DNA from: Halomicrobium sp. LC1Hm
GTDB lineage: Archaea > Halobacteriota > Halobacteria > Halobacteriales > Haloarculaceae
Assembly (NCBI RefSeq): GCF_009617995.1
Contig: NZ_CP044129.1
Span: 310,001 to 374,000, forward strand
DNA length: 64,000 nucleotides
Reading direction: 5' to 3'
Shown here: one piece after another, positions 29,314 to 38,406 of the stretch
Numbering within the stretch: position 1 is the first letter of the stretch
Layout of the letters: each line of letters opens with the position of its first letter
The notes under the pieces: model-generated
Database searches by the model: none
What the model saw: the letters and a program-made list of their open reading frames with translations, nothing else
Told to the model about the DNA's origin: nothing
Translations under genes and position numbers: made by a program

Positions 29314-30147
29314 TCAGCACAGCGGGTCGGGACCCGGCGGAGCAGCCCGTTTGTGCGCGCTGCCCTCGTACAGCGCCCGCACCCGAGCGACGGCGTCCTC
29401 GTCGACGCCGATCTCGGCGGCCGTCGCCGAGGCGGAGACTCCGCCCTCGACGTGGAGCGCGAGAATCGAGTCCAGCGTCGGGTAGTCCAGTCCCATCTCT
29501 TCTTCGTCGGTCTGACCCACCCACATCTCGGCGCTGGCGGTCTTGTCCGCGAGGTCGTCGGGGACGCCGACGTGTTTGGCGAGCTGGCGGACCTGCCCCT
29601 TGTAGAGATTCGCGATCGGGTGACAGTCCACGGCACCGTCGCCGTACTTGGTGAAGTAGCCCACCAGCGCCTCGCTCTTGTTGCCCGTCCCGAGGACGAT
29701 CGAGTCCCGGTGGTTGGCGGCGAGGTAGTTCAGCACCGCCCGACAGCGCACCCGGAGGTTGCCAACGGCGAGCTGGTCGCCCTCGGCGTCGGGGTAGCCC
29801 TCGAGGAAGGCGTCGGCGATCGGCTCGATCTCGATCACGTCGTACTCGATCCCCAGCAGCTCGCTGGCGACGCGCTCGGCGTCGCTCATGTTCGCCTCGC
29901 GGTTGACCTCGCTGGGCATCACCAGCCCGTAGACGTGCTCCGCGCCCAGCGCCTCGACGGCGAGGTGGGAGGTGAGCGTGCTGTCGATGCCGCCCGAGAG
30001 CCCGATGACCGCCGTCTCGACGCCGGCCGCGTCGGTCTGGTCGGCGATGAAGTCAGTGATGTGGTCGCGATACGCCTCCAGTTCCGCCTCGGAGAGAGTC
30101 AGATCCAGCGGATCGTCGGCTCGCTGGACCGGTTTCGCTTCTGCCAT
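29314..30147 (-). CDS. nadE: NAD(+) synthase, ammonia-dependent type
   Basis: The product is 277 aa. It catalyses the last step of NAD synthesis by amidating deamido-NAD through an adenylate. The PP-loop SGGIDST is near residues 50-56, VLGTGNKSEALVGYFTKYGDG binds ATP and substrate, and HPIANLYKGQVRQLAKHVGVP is typical. No glutaminase domain, so ammonia is the likely N donor. A degenerate paralogue lies at 36583-37431. Confidence 0.95.
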   Translation of the reverse strand: MAEAKPVQRADDPLDLTLSEAELEAYRDHITDFIADQTDAAGVETAVIGLSGGIDSTLTSHLAVEALGAEHVYGLVMPSEVNREANMSDAERVASELLGIEYDVIEIEPIADAFLEGYPDAEGDQLAVGNLRVRCRAVLNYLAANHRDSIVLGTGNKSEALVGYFTKYGDGAVDCHPIANLYKGQVRQLAKHVGVPDDLADKTASAEMWVGQTDEEEMGLDYPTLDSILALHVEGGVSASATAAEIGVDEDAVARVRALYEGSAHKRAAPPGPDPLC

Positions 30148-30409
30148 CGTACCGGAAGAGTAGGGCGCTAGCGACTAATACCCCACCGAGTCGCCCCCAG
30201 GACTGGACGATCGGTCAGTCTCGGGCGTTGGCGTCTCTGGAGTCACGATCACTGATTTCTCGTTGGAATTCGAGAACGTATTGCCGAGGCAGACGCGAAC
30301 GATTCGGCAGTAACAGCATCCGGATCAAGTATCGACAGTATTGGCTGGACACGGGCGTATACACACTACGCCATTAGACACTATTGGTTGGAACTCTCAC
30401 AAATAATAT

Positions 30410-30418
30410 TATTTAATT
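30410..30418 (+). promoter_or_regulatory. TATA box of the 30439 gene
   Basis: TATTTAATT within an AT-rich run (30401-30420), about 25 nt before the ATG at 30439. This spacing points to a leaderless or near-leaderless transcript. Confidence 0.55.
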
Positions 30419-30438
30419 CTAATCTAGAAAGAACCATA

Positions 30439-30945
30439 ATGCGAAACAACTCGAATCGGCGGCAGTCCCTGGTTCTGACAGGCACAGCAATCCGTGTGTC
30501 AGCAATCACAGCAGTCGGTGCCGTCCGCAGGGGAAGCGGGAGAGAACAAATAGCTGTAGACTCTGCGCCAATCGAACTGGACGCCCATGAGACTGCAACT
30601 GTTGAGGATGCCGCTCACCGTTTCGCTCACGCGCAATACACTGGACAGAGAGAGAAAAGCGAACTAGCTGTAAAAACGAACGGAGAGGGTATCGTGGCAA
30701 GTGGGGCTGGAGCAAGCACCATGTCGGTTGAGCTCTGGAAGTCTGAAACTGGGGACGTCGAGATGGCTCGGCAGGTGAGTAGCATTCAGGGTTGGAGGGA
30801 TGAGACCGCATGGGACGACCTCGTCGACGAAATAATCCGAGAATTAGTGTGTGTCGGCGAACTCGGATGCAAGAGTGCGGGGGCCATCGCTCTGGTTACG
30901 GTACTCGTGGTCGTCCTCGGAGTCCTGTGGTATCGGTATTGTTAG
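30439..30945 (+). CDS. Small exported or membrane-anchored protein, unrecognised
   Basis: The product is 168 aa. Residues 1-35 resemble a signal (NSNRRQSLVLTGTAIRVSAI), perhaps Tat-like. The middle is acidic and polar. The C-terminus holds LVCVGELGC, then a hydrophobic helix (GAIALVTVLVVVLGVLWYRYC), with three Cys in the last 38 residues. Base composition is lower in GC than the neighbours and codon use is relaxed, suggesting recent acquisition. No family recognised. A secreted-peptide precursor is only a guess. ATG at 30439 is chosen by the TATA spacing. Confidence 0.6.
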   Translation: MRNNSNRRQSLVLTGTAIRVSAITAVGAVRRGSGREQIAVDSAPIELDAHETATVEDAAHRFAHAQYTGQREKSELAVKTNGEGIVASGAGASTMSVELWKSETGDVEMARQVSSIQGWRDETAWDDLVDEIIRELVCVGELGCKSAGAIALVTVLVVVLGVLWYRYC

Positions 30946-31107
30946 ATGAGTGGACTCTGGCGAGATAGTCTCACAGCATACTGGAACCGGGACGAGCGCA
31001 ATCCGTGATCGTGTGTCTGAGATACCTCCCGTCCCCCTCGTCCGCATGCCAGGGTCGAACCTTCGATCGAACAATTCTTGCAGTTCAGACAGCCGAAATC
31101 AGCCCTC

Positions 31108-31479
31108 TCAGTCCAGCGGCTCCACGAACTCCAGGACGTACCCCTCCGGGTCCTCGACGAAGGCGACGTAAGCGTCGGCCGGTTCGATCACGGTCGGGGC
31201 GGTGACGACCGTTCCACCGGCGTCGGTGGCGCGCTCGACCGTCGCCTCGGTGTCGTCGACGGTGAGCGCGACGTGATCTACGTCCGCCCGATTCGGCGCG
31301 ATCGGCGTCGTCCGGTCGGGGTCGTGGCGCAACTGGAGTTCGCCGTGATCGCCGCCGACGTAGACGTTCTCGACGCCGTCGAGCGTGAACGACCACTGGC
31401 GTTCCAGCCCCAGTTCGGTGTAGAACTCGATCGCACGATCCATGTCCGAGACCCACAGCGCGACGTGTGCAACGTCCAT
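31108..31479 (-). CDS. VOC/glyoxalase family protein
   Basis: This 123 aa vicinal-oxygen-chelate fold protein begins MDVAHVALWVSDMDRAIEFY. It has paired beta-alpha-beta modules (VDHVALTVDDTEATVERA) and ends AFVEDPEGYVLEFVEP, whose Glu and the early His are likely metal ligands. It may be a glyoxalase-I-like lyase; the substrate is not certain. It is divergent from the aldo/keto reductase gene. Confidence 0.87.
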   Translation of the reverse strand: MDVAHVALWVSDMDRAIEFYTELGLERQWSFTLDGVENVYVGGDHGELQLRHDPDRTTPIAPNRADVDHVALTVDDTEATVERATDAGGTVVTAPTVIEPADAYVAFVEDPEGYVLEFVEPLD

Positions 31480-31598
31480 GCTCGGAGGTGCGCGGCCCGG
31501 TAGTTGTGTGTATCGGCTTCCGGCGGGCCAGTTTTCGCCCTCGTCGTGTCAGAACTGTGCCGTTGACTACTTGGTCAGTCCCCACGACGGGGATATGT

Positions 31599-32570
31599 AT
31601 GGAGTACACGACACTCGGCTCGACCGGGATCGAGGTCTCGAAGATCTGCCTGGGCTGTATGAGCTTCGGCAGCGGCGACGAGTGGATGCTCGACCGGGAC
31701 GACTCCGAGGCGCTGATCGAGCGCGCGCTCGAACTCGGGATCAACTTCTTCGATACGGCCAACGTCTACTCGACGGGCGAGAGCGAGGCGATCCTCGGCG
31801 ACGTGCTCGGCGAGTACGACCGCGACGAGCAGGTCGTCGCCACGAAGGTGTTCGGCGAGATGGGCGACGATCCCAACAGGCAGGGACTCTCGCGGAAGGC
31901 AATCGAACAGGAGCTGTCGGCCTCGCTAGAGCGGCTGGGGATGGACACCGTCGATCTCTACCAGATCCACCGCTGGGACTACGATACACCCATCGAGACG
32001 ACGCTGCGGGCGCTGGACGACGCCGTCCGGCGGGGCCAGGTGCGTCACGTCGGGGCGTCGTCGATGTGGGCCCACCAGTTCCAGCGCGCCCTGCACGTCA
32101 GCGAGCGGGAGGGGTTGGCCCGCTTCGAGACGATGCAGGACCTCTATCACCTCACCTACCGCGAGGAGGAGCGCGAGATGTATCCCGTCTGCGAGCAGTG
32201 GGACGTGGGCGTCATCCCGTGGAGCCCCCTCGGCGCGGGCTATCTGACCCGGCCCCACGAGGAGTTCACTCGCACGACGCGGGGCGAACACGAGAAGGAG
32301 AACATCGGGCTCCCCTACGACGAGGGGCCGGGGAGCGAGGCGATCAACGAGCGCGTCCAGGAACTGGCCGACGAGAAGGGCGTGACGATGGCCCAGATCG
32401 CGCTGGCCTGGCACTTCGAGAACGAGTACACCGACGCGCCGATCCTCGGCACGTCGAGCATCGAACACCTCGAAGCGGCCGTCGAAGCACTGGAGATCGA
32501 CCTCTCGACCTCCGAGATGGAGTACCTCGAAGAACCGTACGAACCGGTCCCGGTGTACGGCCACAAGTAA
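31599..32570 (+). CDS. Aldo/keto reductase
   Basis: The product is 323 aa. It has catalytic Asp/Tyr in FFDTANVYSTGESE, Lys in VVATKVFGEM, and His in YQIHRWDYDTP. The NADP pocket (PILGTSSIEHLEAAV) is at the C-terminus. It probably reduces aldehydes or ketones with NADPH. The ATG at 31599 starts MEYTTLGSTGIEVSKI; an ATG at 31595 is out of frame. Confidence 0.9.
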   Translation: MEYTTLGSTGIEVSKICLGCMSFGSGDEWMLDRDDSEALIERALELGINFFDTANVYSTGESEAILGDVLGEYDRDEQVVATKVFGEMGDDPNRQGLSRKAIEQELSASLERLGMDTVDLYQIHRWDYDTPIETTLRALDDAVRRGQVRHVGASSMWAHQFQRALHVSEREGLARFETMQDLYHLTYREEEREMYPVCEQWDVGVIPWSPLGAGYLTRPHEEFTRTTRGEHEKENIGLPYDEGPGSEAINERVQELADEKGVTMAQIALAWHFENEYTDAPILGTSSIEHLEAAVEALEIDLSTSEMEYLEEPYEPVPVYGHK

Positions 32571-32710
32571 GCCGGCCGGCGCGTGGTTGTCCGGTGGCGG
32601 TAAGCCGGGCGCGACGACGCCGGCAACTCACAAAGCGCCGAATAACGAAGTACCGTCACGGGAAGGTCCGGACGACGGTGGGGCGGGCGGGCCGTCGACA
32701 CCGTCGCGTT

Positions 32711-33022
32711 ATGTCACAGGAACGATTGACGGAGCGAAACGACCTGCGGGCGTATCTCGACGCGGAACTGTCGTACCCGGTCACCCTCTCGACGGTGCGT
32801 GACCGCCTCGGACAGGTGACGGTTATCGCGCCGGACAGCGACGAGTCGGAGACGCTGGCGTCGATCGTCGAGCACGTCGACGACGACAGCTACGAGAGCG
32901 CCGACGAACTGTTCGAGACGGTCGTCTCGCGGCTGCCCGACGCCTACATCGGACGGAAGTACTACGACGACCGCGGCTCCACGCTCGCGGTGGCCGGCAG
33001 CGCGGAGGACGAGTCGCTGTAA
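32711..33022 (+). CDS. Small haloarchaeal protein (DUF5789-like)
   Basis: This 103 aa acidic protein begins MSQERLTERNDLRAYLDAEL. The segment YPVTLSTVRDRLGQVTVIAPDSDESETLASIVEHV resembles small haloarchaeal DUF5789 or DUF2795-type domains; the assignment is tentative. No membrane helix or motif for catalysis. The SDR gene follows 38 nt downstream. Confidence 0.6.
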   Translation: MSQERLTERNDLRAYLDAELSYPVTLSTVRDRLGQVTVIAPDSDESETLASIVEHVDDDSYESADELFETVVSRLPDAYIGRKYYDDRGSTLAVAGSAEDESL

Positions 33023-33060
33023 CCCCCGCTCTTTTTCGCCCGGTCGTCCAACGACCTGCC

Positions 33061-33978
33061 ATGAGCGACAGCCAGGTCGCGCTGGTCACCGGGGGAACGA
33101 GCGGGATCGGACGCGAGACGGTCCGCGGGCTGGCAGCACGGGGCTGGACGGTCCTCGTCCACGGCCGCGACGCCGAGCGTGGCCACGAGATCTGTCGGAC
33201 GGTCCGCCGGGAGACGGCTGGCGCGGCGACGTTCCACCACGCGGACCTGTCGGAACTCGACGCCGTCGGTGCGCTTGCCGACGCGATCACCGACGACTAC
33301 GACCGGCTCGACGCGCTCGTCAACAACGCCGGGACCTGGCAGGACGAGCGCCGTCTCGTCGCGGCGACCGGCGAGCGCTCGGACGGCACCCGCACACAGG
33401 TGGCGCTGACGGTGGCGGTGAACCACTGTGCGCACTACCGGCTGACCCACGACCTGTGGCCGCTGTTGGACGCGGCCGGCGGGCGCGTCGTCACTGTCTC
33501 GTCGGATCTCCACCGGCGGGGCGAACTCGACACCGACCGGTTCCTCGGTCCGGACGGGCCGACCGGACAGCAGGCCTACGCCGACTCGAAGCTCGCGACC
33601 GTCGCGTTCACGCGAGCGCTGGCCCGACGAACGGACGCCGTCACGGTGTCGTGTTGCCACCCCGGCATCGTCCCGAGCAGCCGCTTGGCACGCGAGACCG
33701 GCGGGCTCTCGCGGCTCGGCTGGAAGCTGTTCGGCCTCGTCGGCGGGTTGCTCCCGGTCGGCCCCGTCGACTCCGAACGGGCGGCCGCCGAAACGTCGCT
33801 CTTTCTGGCGACGACCGACGACACGGCCGACCTGCACGGCGGGTACTTTTCGGACTGTGAGCGCACGGAGGCGAAACCGATCGAGGAAGCCACCGAGGAA
33901 CGGTGCTGGGACTGGACGGCGGACGTTGTCGGCGTCGACCCGGAGTGGCCCCCCGTCGAGTCCGGCACCGACACCTGA
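33061..33978 (+). CDS. Short-chain dehydrogenase/reductase
   Basis: The product is 305 aa. It has the Rossmann TGGTSGIGRE near residues 10-19, NNAGTW near 90, Ser in VVTVSSDLHRRG and a YADSK catalytic Tyr-Lys near 171-175. The length and HPGIVPSSRLARE loop fit retinol-dehydrogenase or WW-oxidoreductase-like classical SDRs. Substrate unknown. Confidence 0.9.
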   Translation: MSDSQVALVTGGTSGIGRETVRGLAARGWTVLVHGRDAERGHEICRTVRRETAGAATFHHADLSELDAVGALADAITDDYDRLDALVNNAGTWQDERRLVAATGERSDGTRTQVALTVAVNHCAHYRLTHDLWPLLDAAGGRVVTVSSDLHRRGELDTDRFLGPDGPTGQQAYADSKLATVAFTRALARRTDAVTVSCCHPGIVPSSRLARETGGLSRLGWKLFGLVGGLLPVGPVDSERAAAETSLFLATTDDTADLHGGYFSDCERTEAKPIEEATEERCWDWTADVVGVDPEWPPVESGTDT

Positions 33979-34028
33979 CCGTCCGCTCGCGTTCCGTCGC
34001 CAACGATTGCCTCCGACTCGCGCTCCCT

Positions 34029-34919
34029 TCAGGTGGACGTGTCGTCGATCGAGTCCCAGCCCGGCGTCGGCGGTGCGCCGTCGTCGTCCTCGATCTCGCG
34101 TGCGCATTCGGGCTCCGGTGCCGGCTCGCCGACCGCGTCGGCGATCGTCTGCCAGCGCTCGATCGCTCGCCCGGTCCACGACGCTGCGTCCCGTGCGCGC
34201 TCGCGGTACCGTTCGTACCAGTCGTCGCTGACCGCTCCGGTCCCGGGTGCGGAGGCGGCCGCGACGGCGACGAACTCCGCGCGGTCGGCGGCCGTCAGCT
34301 CGTCGGCGACGAGGCGGGACACGACGCCGGAGAGGCGCTCGGGCTCGGGGTGTGCGAACAGCTTCGAGCCCAGCGCGGCCGGGCCGAGCAGCGGCGTGGC
34401 GTCGGCCGGCGGCTCGTCGTCGCGGAGTCGCTCGCCAGCGGCCTCGCCGGGGGCGTGAGCCTCGACGCGCTCGCACTCGGTCTCGACGGCCAGCGAGAGG
34501 TTCTCGCCGGGGTAGGCCCCGCAGGTGTCCGGGTACAGCTCGCCGTCGTGGAGCCGACACTGCAGGGTCACGGGATCGAGGAAGACACAGGTCTCCAGCC
34601 AGGTGGGGTCGGCGTCGAACGGCGCGACGGGTTTGGGCGGCTTGCGAAGGCCGACGTAGAAGGCCGGCCGGCCGTCGATCGCGGCGACGCTGTGCCCGTC
34701 GATGGTGACGCCGTCGTCGTCGGCGAACAGACGGGGCGTGAGGGCGTCGCCGTGGCCGCGGTCGACGAACGCACGCACCTCCGAGCGGGTCAGCGGGACG
34801 AGGTTGCTGGTCTCGTCGAGTGGCTGGCGACTGCCGCGCCGCTCGTGATCGATGTCGGCGTCGGTCAGGGGCCGCCAGTCGATACAGCAGCCGGCACACC
34901 CCTCGCAGTCGACTCTCAT
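34029..34919 (-). CDS. YkgJ-family cysteine cluster protein
   Basis: The product is 296 aa. The N-terminal MRVDCEGCAGCC (Cys5, 8, 11, 12) and later CVFLDPVTLQCRLHDGELYPDTCGAYP form the YkgJ-type metal or Fe-S site. The acidic C-terminal 140 residues are specific to the lineage. Function not established. Confidence 0.85.
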   Translation of the reverse strand: MRVDCEGCAGCCIDWRPLTDADIDHERRGSRQPLDETSNLVPLTRSEVRAFVDRGHGDALTPRLFADDDGVTIDGHSVAAIDGRPAFYVGLRKPPKPVAPFDADPTWLETCVFLDPVTLQCRLHDGELYPDTCGAYPGENLSLAVETECERVEAHAPGEAAGERLRDDEPPADATPLLGPAALGSKLFAHPEPERLSGVVSRLVADELTAADRAEFVAVAAASAPGTGAVSDDWYERYRERARDAASWTGRAIERWQTIADAVGEPAPEPECAREIEDDDGAPPTPGWDSIDDTST

Positions 34920-34967
34920 GTCCGGTCGTTCGACCGTGCGGGAGAAAAGAGCCCGCCCCGAGACGGC

Positions 34968-35345
34968 CTAGGCGAACTCGCCGGTCGTGTCCGTCGAGGA
35001 GACCATTCCGACGTAGTCGCCGTGGTCGTCCATCACCGGGAGGTGTTTGATGCCGAAGTTGGTCATCATGGCCGCGGCCTCGTTGAGCTCCGTCGTCGTC
35101 TCGACGCGCTCGACGGGAGAGGTCATCACGTCAGCGACCCGGGTCTCCGAGAGGTCCGCGCCCTCGGCGACGGCGTGGACCACGTCGGTCGTCGTGACGA
35201 TTCCTGCGTCCGCACCGGGGACGAAGAGTCCGTTGACGTTCGCTTCGCGCATCTGCTCGGCGACGGCTCGGACGGTCGCGTCCGGGCTCGTCGTCTCGAG
35301 CGGCGTCGACATTACGTCTTCGACGAGAACAGTGTCGGCACTCAT
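34968..35345 (-). CDS. CBS-domain pair protein
   Basis: The product is 125 aa: two CBS motifs (VMSTPLETTSPDATVRAVAEQM and VMTSPVERVETTTELNEAA), forming one Bateman module that usually binds adenosine nucleotides. There is no fused effector. ATG at 35345 is used; alternative upstream starts lack CBS similarity. It is divergent from the aldo/keto reductase gene. Confidence 0.88.
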   Translation of the reverse strand: MSADTVLVEDVMSTPLETTSPDATVRAVAEQMREANVNGLFVPGADAGIVTTTDVVHAVAEGADLSETRVADVMTSPVERVETTTELNEAAAMMTNFGIKHLPVMDDHGDYVGMVSSTDTTGEFA

Positions 35346-35430
35346 ACGTCGACTGTCGGGGCCAAGTGTCATTGTCCTTTCCCTCCCGCGACGCCGCGAC
35401 GTTCTTTGTGGTCCCGGCGCAACGTCGGCT

Positions 35431-36264
35431 ATGGAACACGTCGAAGCCGGCGGTGCGTCGATCCCGAAGATCGGGCTCGGGACGTGGCAAAACACCGGGA
35501 CAGCGTGTACCGAGACGGTTCGGACCGCTCTGGATCTCGGCTATCGACACGTCGACACCGCACAGGTGTACGACAACGAGCGGGCGGTCGGCGAAGGGAT
35601 CGCCGCGGCCGACGTCGATCGCGACGACATCTTCCTGACGACGAAGGTGTGGCGCTCGAACCTCCGGCGCGAGGCGGTCGTCTCGACGGTCCAGGAGAGT
35701 CTGGCAACGCTCGGCGTCGACTACGTCGACCTGCTGTTGATCCACTGGCCCCACCCGCGCGTCCCCGTCGAGGAACCCCTCGCCGCGATGGCCGAACTGC
35801 GCGAGCGGGGGCTGGTCGAACACCTCGGCGTGAGCAACTTCACGCGGTCGCAGCTACGGGCGGCCGGCGACGCCGTCGACGCCCCGATCGTCGCCGATCA
35901 GGTGCTGTACCATCCCTACAAGGATCAGTCGGCGCTGCGAGAGTACTGCGTCGATGCGGGGGTCGCACTGACGGCCTACAGCCCGCTCGCGCGGGGCCGC
36001 GTCCTCGGGGACGATCTGCTGGCCCGGATCGGCGACCGCTACGACCGGACTCCGGCACAGGTCGCACTGCGCTGGCTGGTCCAGCAGGACGGCGTCGTCG
36101 CCATCCCGAAGAGCACCAGCCGCGACCACCTGGCCGACAACCTCGCTGTCTTCGAGTTCTCCCTGACCGACGACGAGATGGCCCGCATCCACGAGCTGGA
36201 GGGGGGCTTCAAGACGAAACTGCGAAACCGTCTGCCCGCGCTGATGCGCCGGCTGCCCGTCTGA
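35431..36264 (+). CDS. Aldo/keto reductase (2,5-diketogluconate reductase-like)
   Basis: The product is 277 aa. Signature segments are GYRHVDTAQVYDNERAVGEG (catalytic Asp and Tyr), FLTTKVWRSNL (Lys), LLIHWPHP (His) and IPKSTSRDHLADNL for NADPH. It is shorter than and distinct from the reductase at 31599. A truncated repeat A starts at its stop codon. Confidence 0.92.
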   Translation: MEHVEAGGASIPKIGLGTWQNTGTACTETVRTALDLGYRHVDTAQVYDNERAVGEGIAAADVDRDDIFLTTKVWRSNLRREAVVSTVQESLATLGVDYVDLLLIHWPHPRVPVEEPLAAMAELRERGLVEHLGVSNFTRSQLRAAGDAVDAPIVADQVLYHPYKDQSALREYCVDAGVALTAYSPLARGRVLGDDLLARIGDRYDRTPAQVALRWLVQQDGVVAIPKSTSRDHLADNLAVFEFSLTDDEMARIHELEGGFKTKLRNRLPALMRRLPV

Positions 36265-36297
36265 TATCGTAGCCATTGAAACTCGATGGCCACTATA
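36264..36297. repeat. Repeat A, internally deleted copy 4
   Basis: This 34-nt imperfect palindrome has arms TATCGTAGCCATTGAA and CTCGATGGCCACTATA. It resembles the outer arms of repeat A joined without the core. It directly follows, and touches, the stop of the reductase gene, so it may now act as a terminator hairpin. Confidence 0.6.
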
Positions 36298-36582
36298 CCT
36301 GTACTAGGACCTCCCAGAGACCCCCACCCATTAGTTCTCCTGGTAGGGAATCACTATCAGTAACGAGTCGAACTGCTGGTACCGTGTACTGCACGTCACG
36401 ATCTGTGATCGGGTCGTCCGGTCGACAGCCGACGCCGTTTGTCCGGTGGCCGGCGACAGCTATCGCGCTGGTCGTCTCCGTCTCACGAGGGCGGGGCAGC
36501 CGGCACCGCCGTTGGTCCGGCGGTGTCCGCCCTCTGGAGCGACACGGTCGCGGCTCGCGCGCGTCGTCGGGCGGTGGTCGTC
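36298..36582. other. Intergenic before the NadE-like gene
   Basis: About 285 nt. The long reading from 36439 extends the NadE-like frame upstream but encodes Arg/Ser-rich sequence without family similarity. No other gene was recognised. Repeat A remnants end at 36297. Confidence 0.4.
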
Positions 36583-37431
36583 GTGAGTGACTCGAAGCCC
36601 AGCGCACACGATCCTGCACTGGCCCGTGAGCGCTCCGAGCTTGCGACCGAGCCGGAGGCGGTCCAGCGACTTCGCGAGCAGTTGCCCCGCTTCGTCGAAC
36701 GGACGCTCGAACGGGCCGGTGCCGAGGGCGTCGTCGTCGCGCTGGACGGGCGAGTCGGTTCGACGGTCGCGGCGGTGCTGGCGATCGAAGCCGTCGGCGT
36801 CGATCGGGTCAGCGGTCTCGTGTTGCCGGCCAACATGAACGACGAGGCGTCGGCCAGGGCAGCGGAGGCGGTCGCGTCGATGCTATCGATCGAGTACGAG
36901 CGACTCCAGTTGCGGCCGCTGCTCTCGGCGTTCCAGCGCGTGATCGGTGCTGCTGGGGAACCGGCCGACGACGTCGTCGCGCTCGACAACGCACGCGAAC
37001 GGTTCCGGATGGCGTGCCTGTACTACGTCGCCAACACGACCGACCGGATCGTGCTCGGCTCCGTCGACCGTACCCGGCGGCTCCTGGGATCGGTGACGAA
37101 ACACGGGGACGACGGCGTCGACCTCGCGCCGCTGGCACCGCTCTATTACACCGAGGTGCGCGCGCTCGCGAGAGCGGTCGACGTGCCGTCGAACATTCTC
37201 GACCGGTCGACCCGGACGGCGGGACGCGCCGACAGCGACCCAGAGCAACTCGGGGTCGACCCCGAGACGCTCGACGAGATCCTCCACGCGCTCGTCGACC
37301 AAGCGCAACCACCGGCCGCCGTCGCCGAGCGACTCGCCGTCGATCGAGCGACGGTCCAGCGGGTCCGGAAATGGTGCGAAACCACCAGACACAAGCGCCG
37401 TCCGCCGCTGACGCCGTCGATCGATCTCTAG
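36583..37431 (+). CDS. Degenerate NAD synthase paralogue (probably non-catalytic)
   Basis: The product is 282 aa and clearly homologous to the NadE at 29314: YVANTTDRIVLGS, LLGSVTKHGDDGVDLAPLAPLY and VRALARAVDVP align over the whole fold, including a C-terminal HTH-like tail (VAERLAVDRATVQRV). The PP-loop SGGIDST is replaced by LDGRVGST, and GTGNKSE by GSVDRTR. The ATP and substrate sites are therefore broken. GTG at 36583 is chosen. An HTH regulator starts 53 nt downstream. It may be a sensor or scaffold, or act on another substrate. Confidence 0.8.
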   Translation: MSDSKPSAHDPALARERSELATEPEAVQRLREQLPRFVERTLERAGAEGVVVALDGRVGSTVAAVLAIEAVGVDRVSGLVLPANMNDEASARAAEAVASMLSIEYERLQLRPLLSAFQRVIGAAGEPADDVVALDNARERFRMACLYYVANTTDRIVLGSVDRTRRLLGSVTKHGDDGVDLAPLAPLYYTEVRALARAVDVPSNILDRSTRTAGRADSDPEQLGVDPETLDEILHALVDQAQPPAAVAERLAVDRATVQRVRKWCETTRHKRRPPLTPSIDL

Positions 37432-37483
37432 CAGTCACGACCACGAAACTCATGGTTGCCGACCGTCAACAGACGATTAACAA

Positions 37484-38014
37484 ATGAACACGAACGACAT
37501 CGACCTCTCTCCGACACAGACTCAGCTCGTAACGACACTCATCAACGAACACGAGACCGCGGACGGCCCGGTCACGAGCGGCCAGGTCGCCGAGATCCTG
37601 GACCGCAGCTCGGGCACGGTCCAGAACCAGCTCACGACCCTCCAGTCGATCGGACTCGTCGAGAGCGTCCAGGGACCCACCGGCGGGTACGAGCCGACGC
37701 CAGCGGCCTTCGCCGCGATCGGTCGCGAGCCGATGGACGACGCCGAGACGGTGACCGTCTCGCAGGCGTTCGACCGGATCGACGCCACGGTCGAGGAGAT
37801 CGACCTGACCAACGTCCACCACCCGACGGAGTGTACGGCACACGTCTCCGTCCAGGGGACCCTCCGCAGTATCGCGGTCGGTGATCCGGTCGTCGTCGGA
37901 CCGACGCCCAGCGCTGATCTGGTCGTCGCGGGCGAAGTGACGGCCGTCTCCGAGACCGCCGACGAACTGGTGCTCGACGTTCGACGCATGGACGCGCCGG
38001 TAACCGAGGAGTAG
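37484..38014 (+). CDS. HTH transcriptional regulator (haloarchaeal Rrf2-like)
   Basis: The product is 176 aa. A winged helix covers residues 8-72 (TSGQVAEILDRSSGTVQNQLTTLQSI, wing GPTGGYEPT). The C-terminal domain has LTNVHHPTECTAHVSVQGTL and VGDPVVVGPTPSADLVVAG, a conserved haloarchaeal sensor-like fold. A Cys and His pair could bind metal or a ligand. It may be co-transcribed with the NadE-like gene; the target genes are unknown. Confidence 0.8.
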   Translation: MNTNDIDLSPTQTQLVTTLINEHETADGPVTSGQVAEILDRSSGTVQNQLTTLQSIGLVESVQGPTGGYEPTPAAFAAIGREPMDDAETVTVSQAFDRIDATVEEIDLTNVHHPTECTAHVSVQGTLRSIAVGDPVVVGPTPSADLVVAGEVTAVSETADELVLDVRRMDAPVTEE

Positions 38015-38124
38015 GTGACGGCGACCTCGCCGCAATCGTGTCGTCGCAGCGAAAAGCAGTCGTGATTCAAAGAGCGTGGCGTGTCGTTCGCACACCGTCG
38101 GCTGTCACGGCGTGACGGGTAGTC

Positions 38125-38406
38125 TCACAGCGGGGCGATGCTGACGGTCACGGTGCCGACGCCGGGGACGGTGACCCGACGAGGCGCGTCGTTCGTCCGG
38201 CGGACAAGTGCGGCCAGTCCGAACTGCGTGCCTTTCACCGCCAGTGCCGTCGCGGCGAGTGCCGTCGCGGCCGCGAGCGGATAGCTCAGGGCGACGAGAG
38301 CGGCGACGAGGAGGACGGGGAAACCGACCAGCGTCGCGAACGACGGGGAATCGACTGCGGGACCACGCTCGGATCGTGTGCGAAGATGGGACGTGTTCGA
38401 TGACAT
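38125..38406 (-). CDS. Small membrane protein
   Basis: The product is 93 aa. A polar N-terminus of about 20 residues precedes two hydrophobic segments (LVGFPVLLVAALVALSYPLAAATALAATALAV split around Ser/Pro). The C-terminus is polar (TVPGVGTVTVSI). It matches no named family; ATG at 38406 excludes an Arg-rich extension to 38478. Confidence 0.6.
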   Translation of the reverse strand: MSSNTSHLRTRSERGPAVDSPSFATLVGFPVLLVAALVALSYPLAAATALAATALAVKGTQFGLAALVRRTNDAPRRVTVPGVGTVTVSIAPL

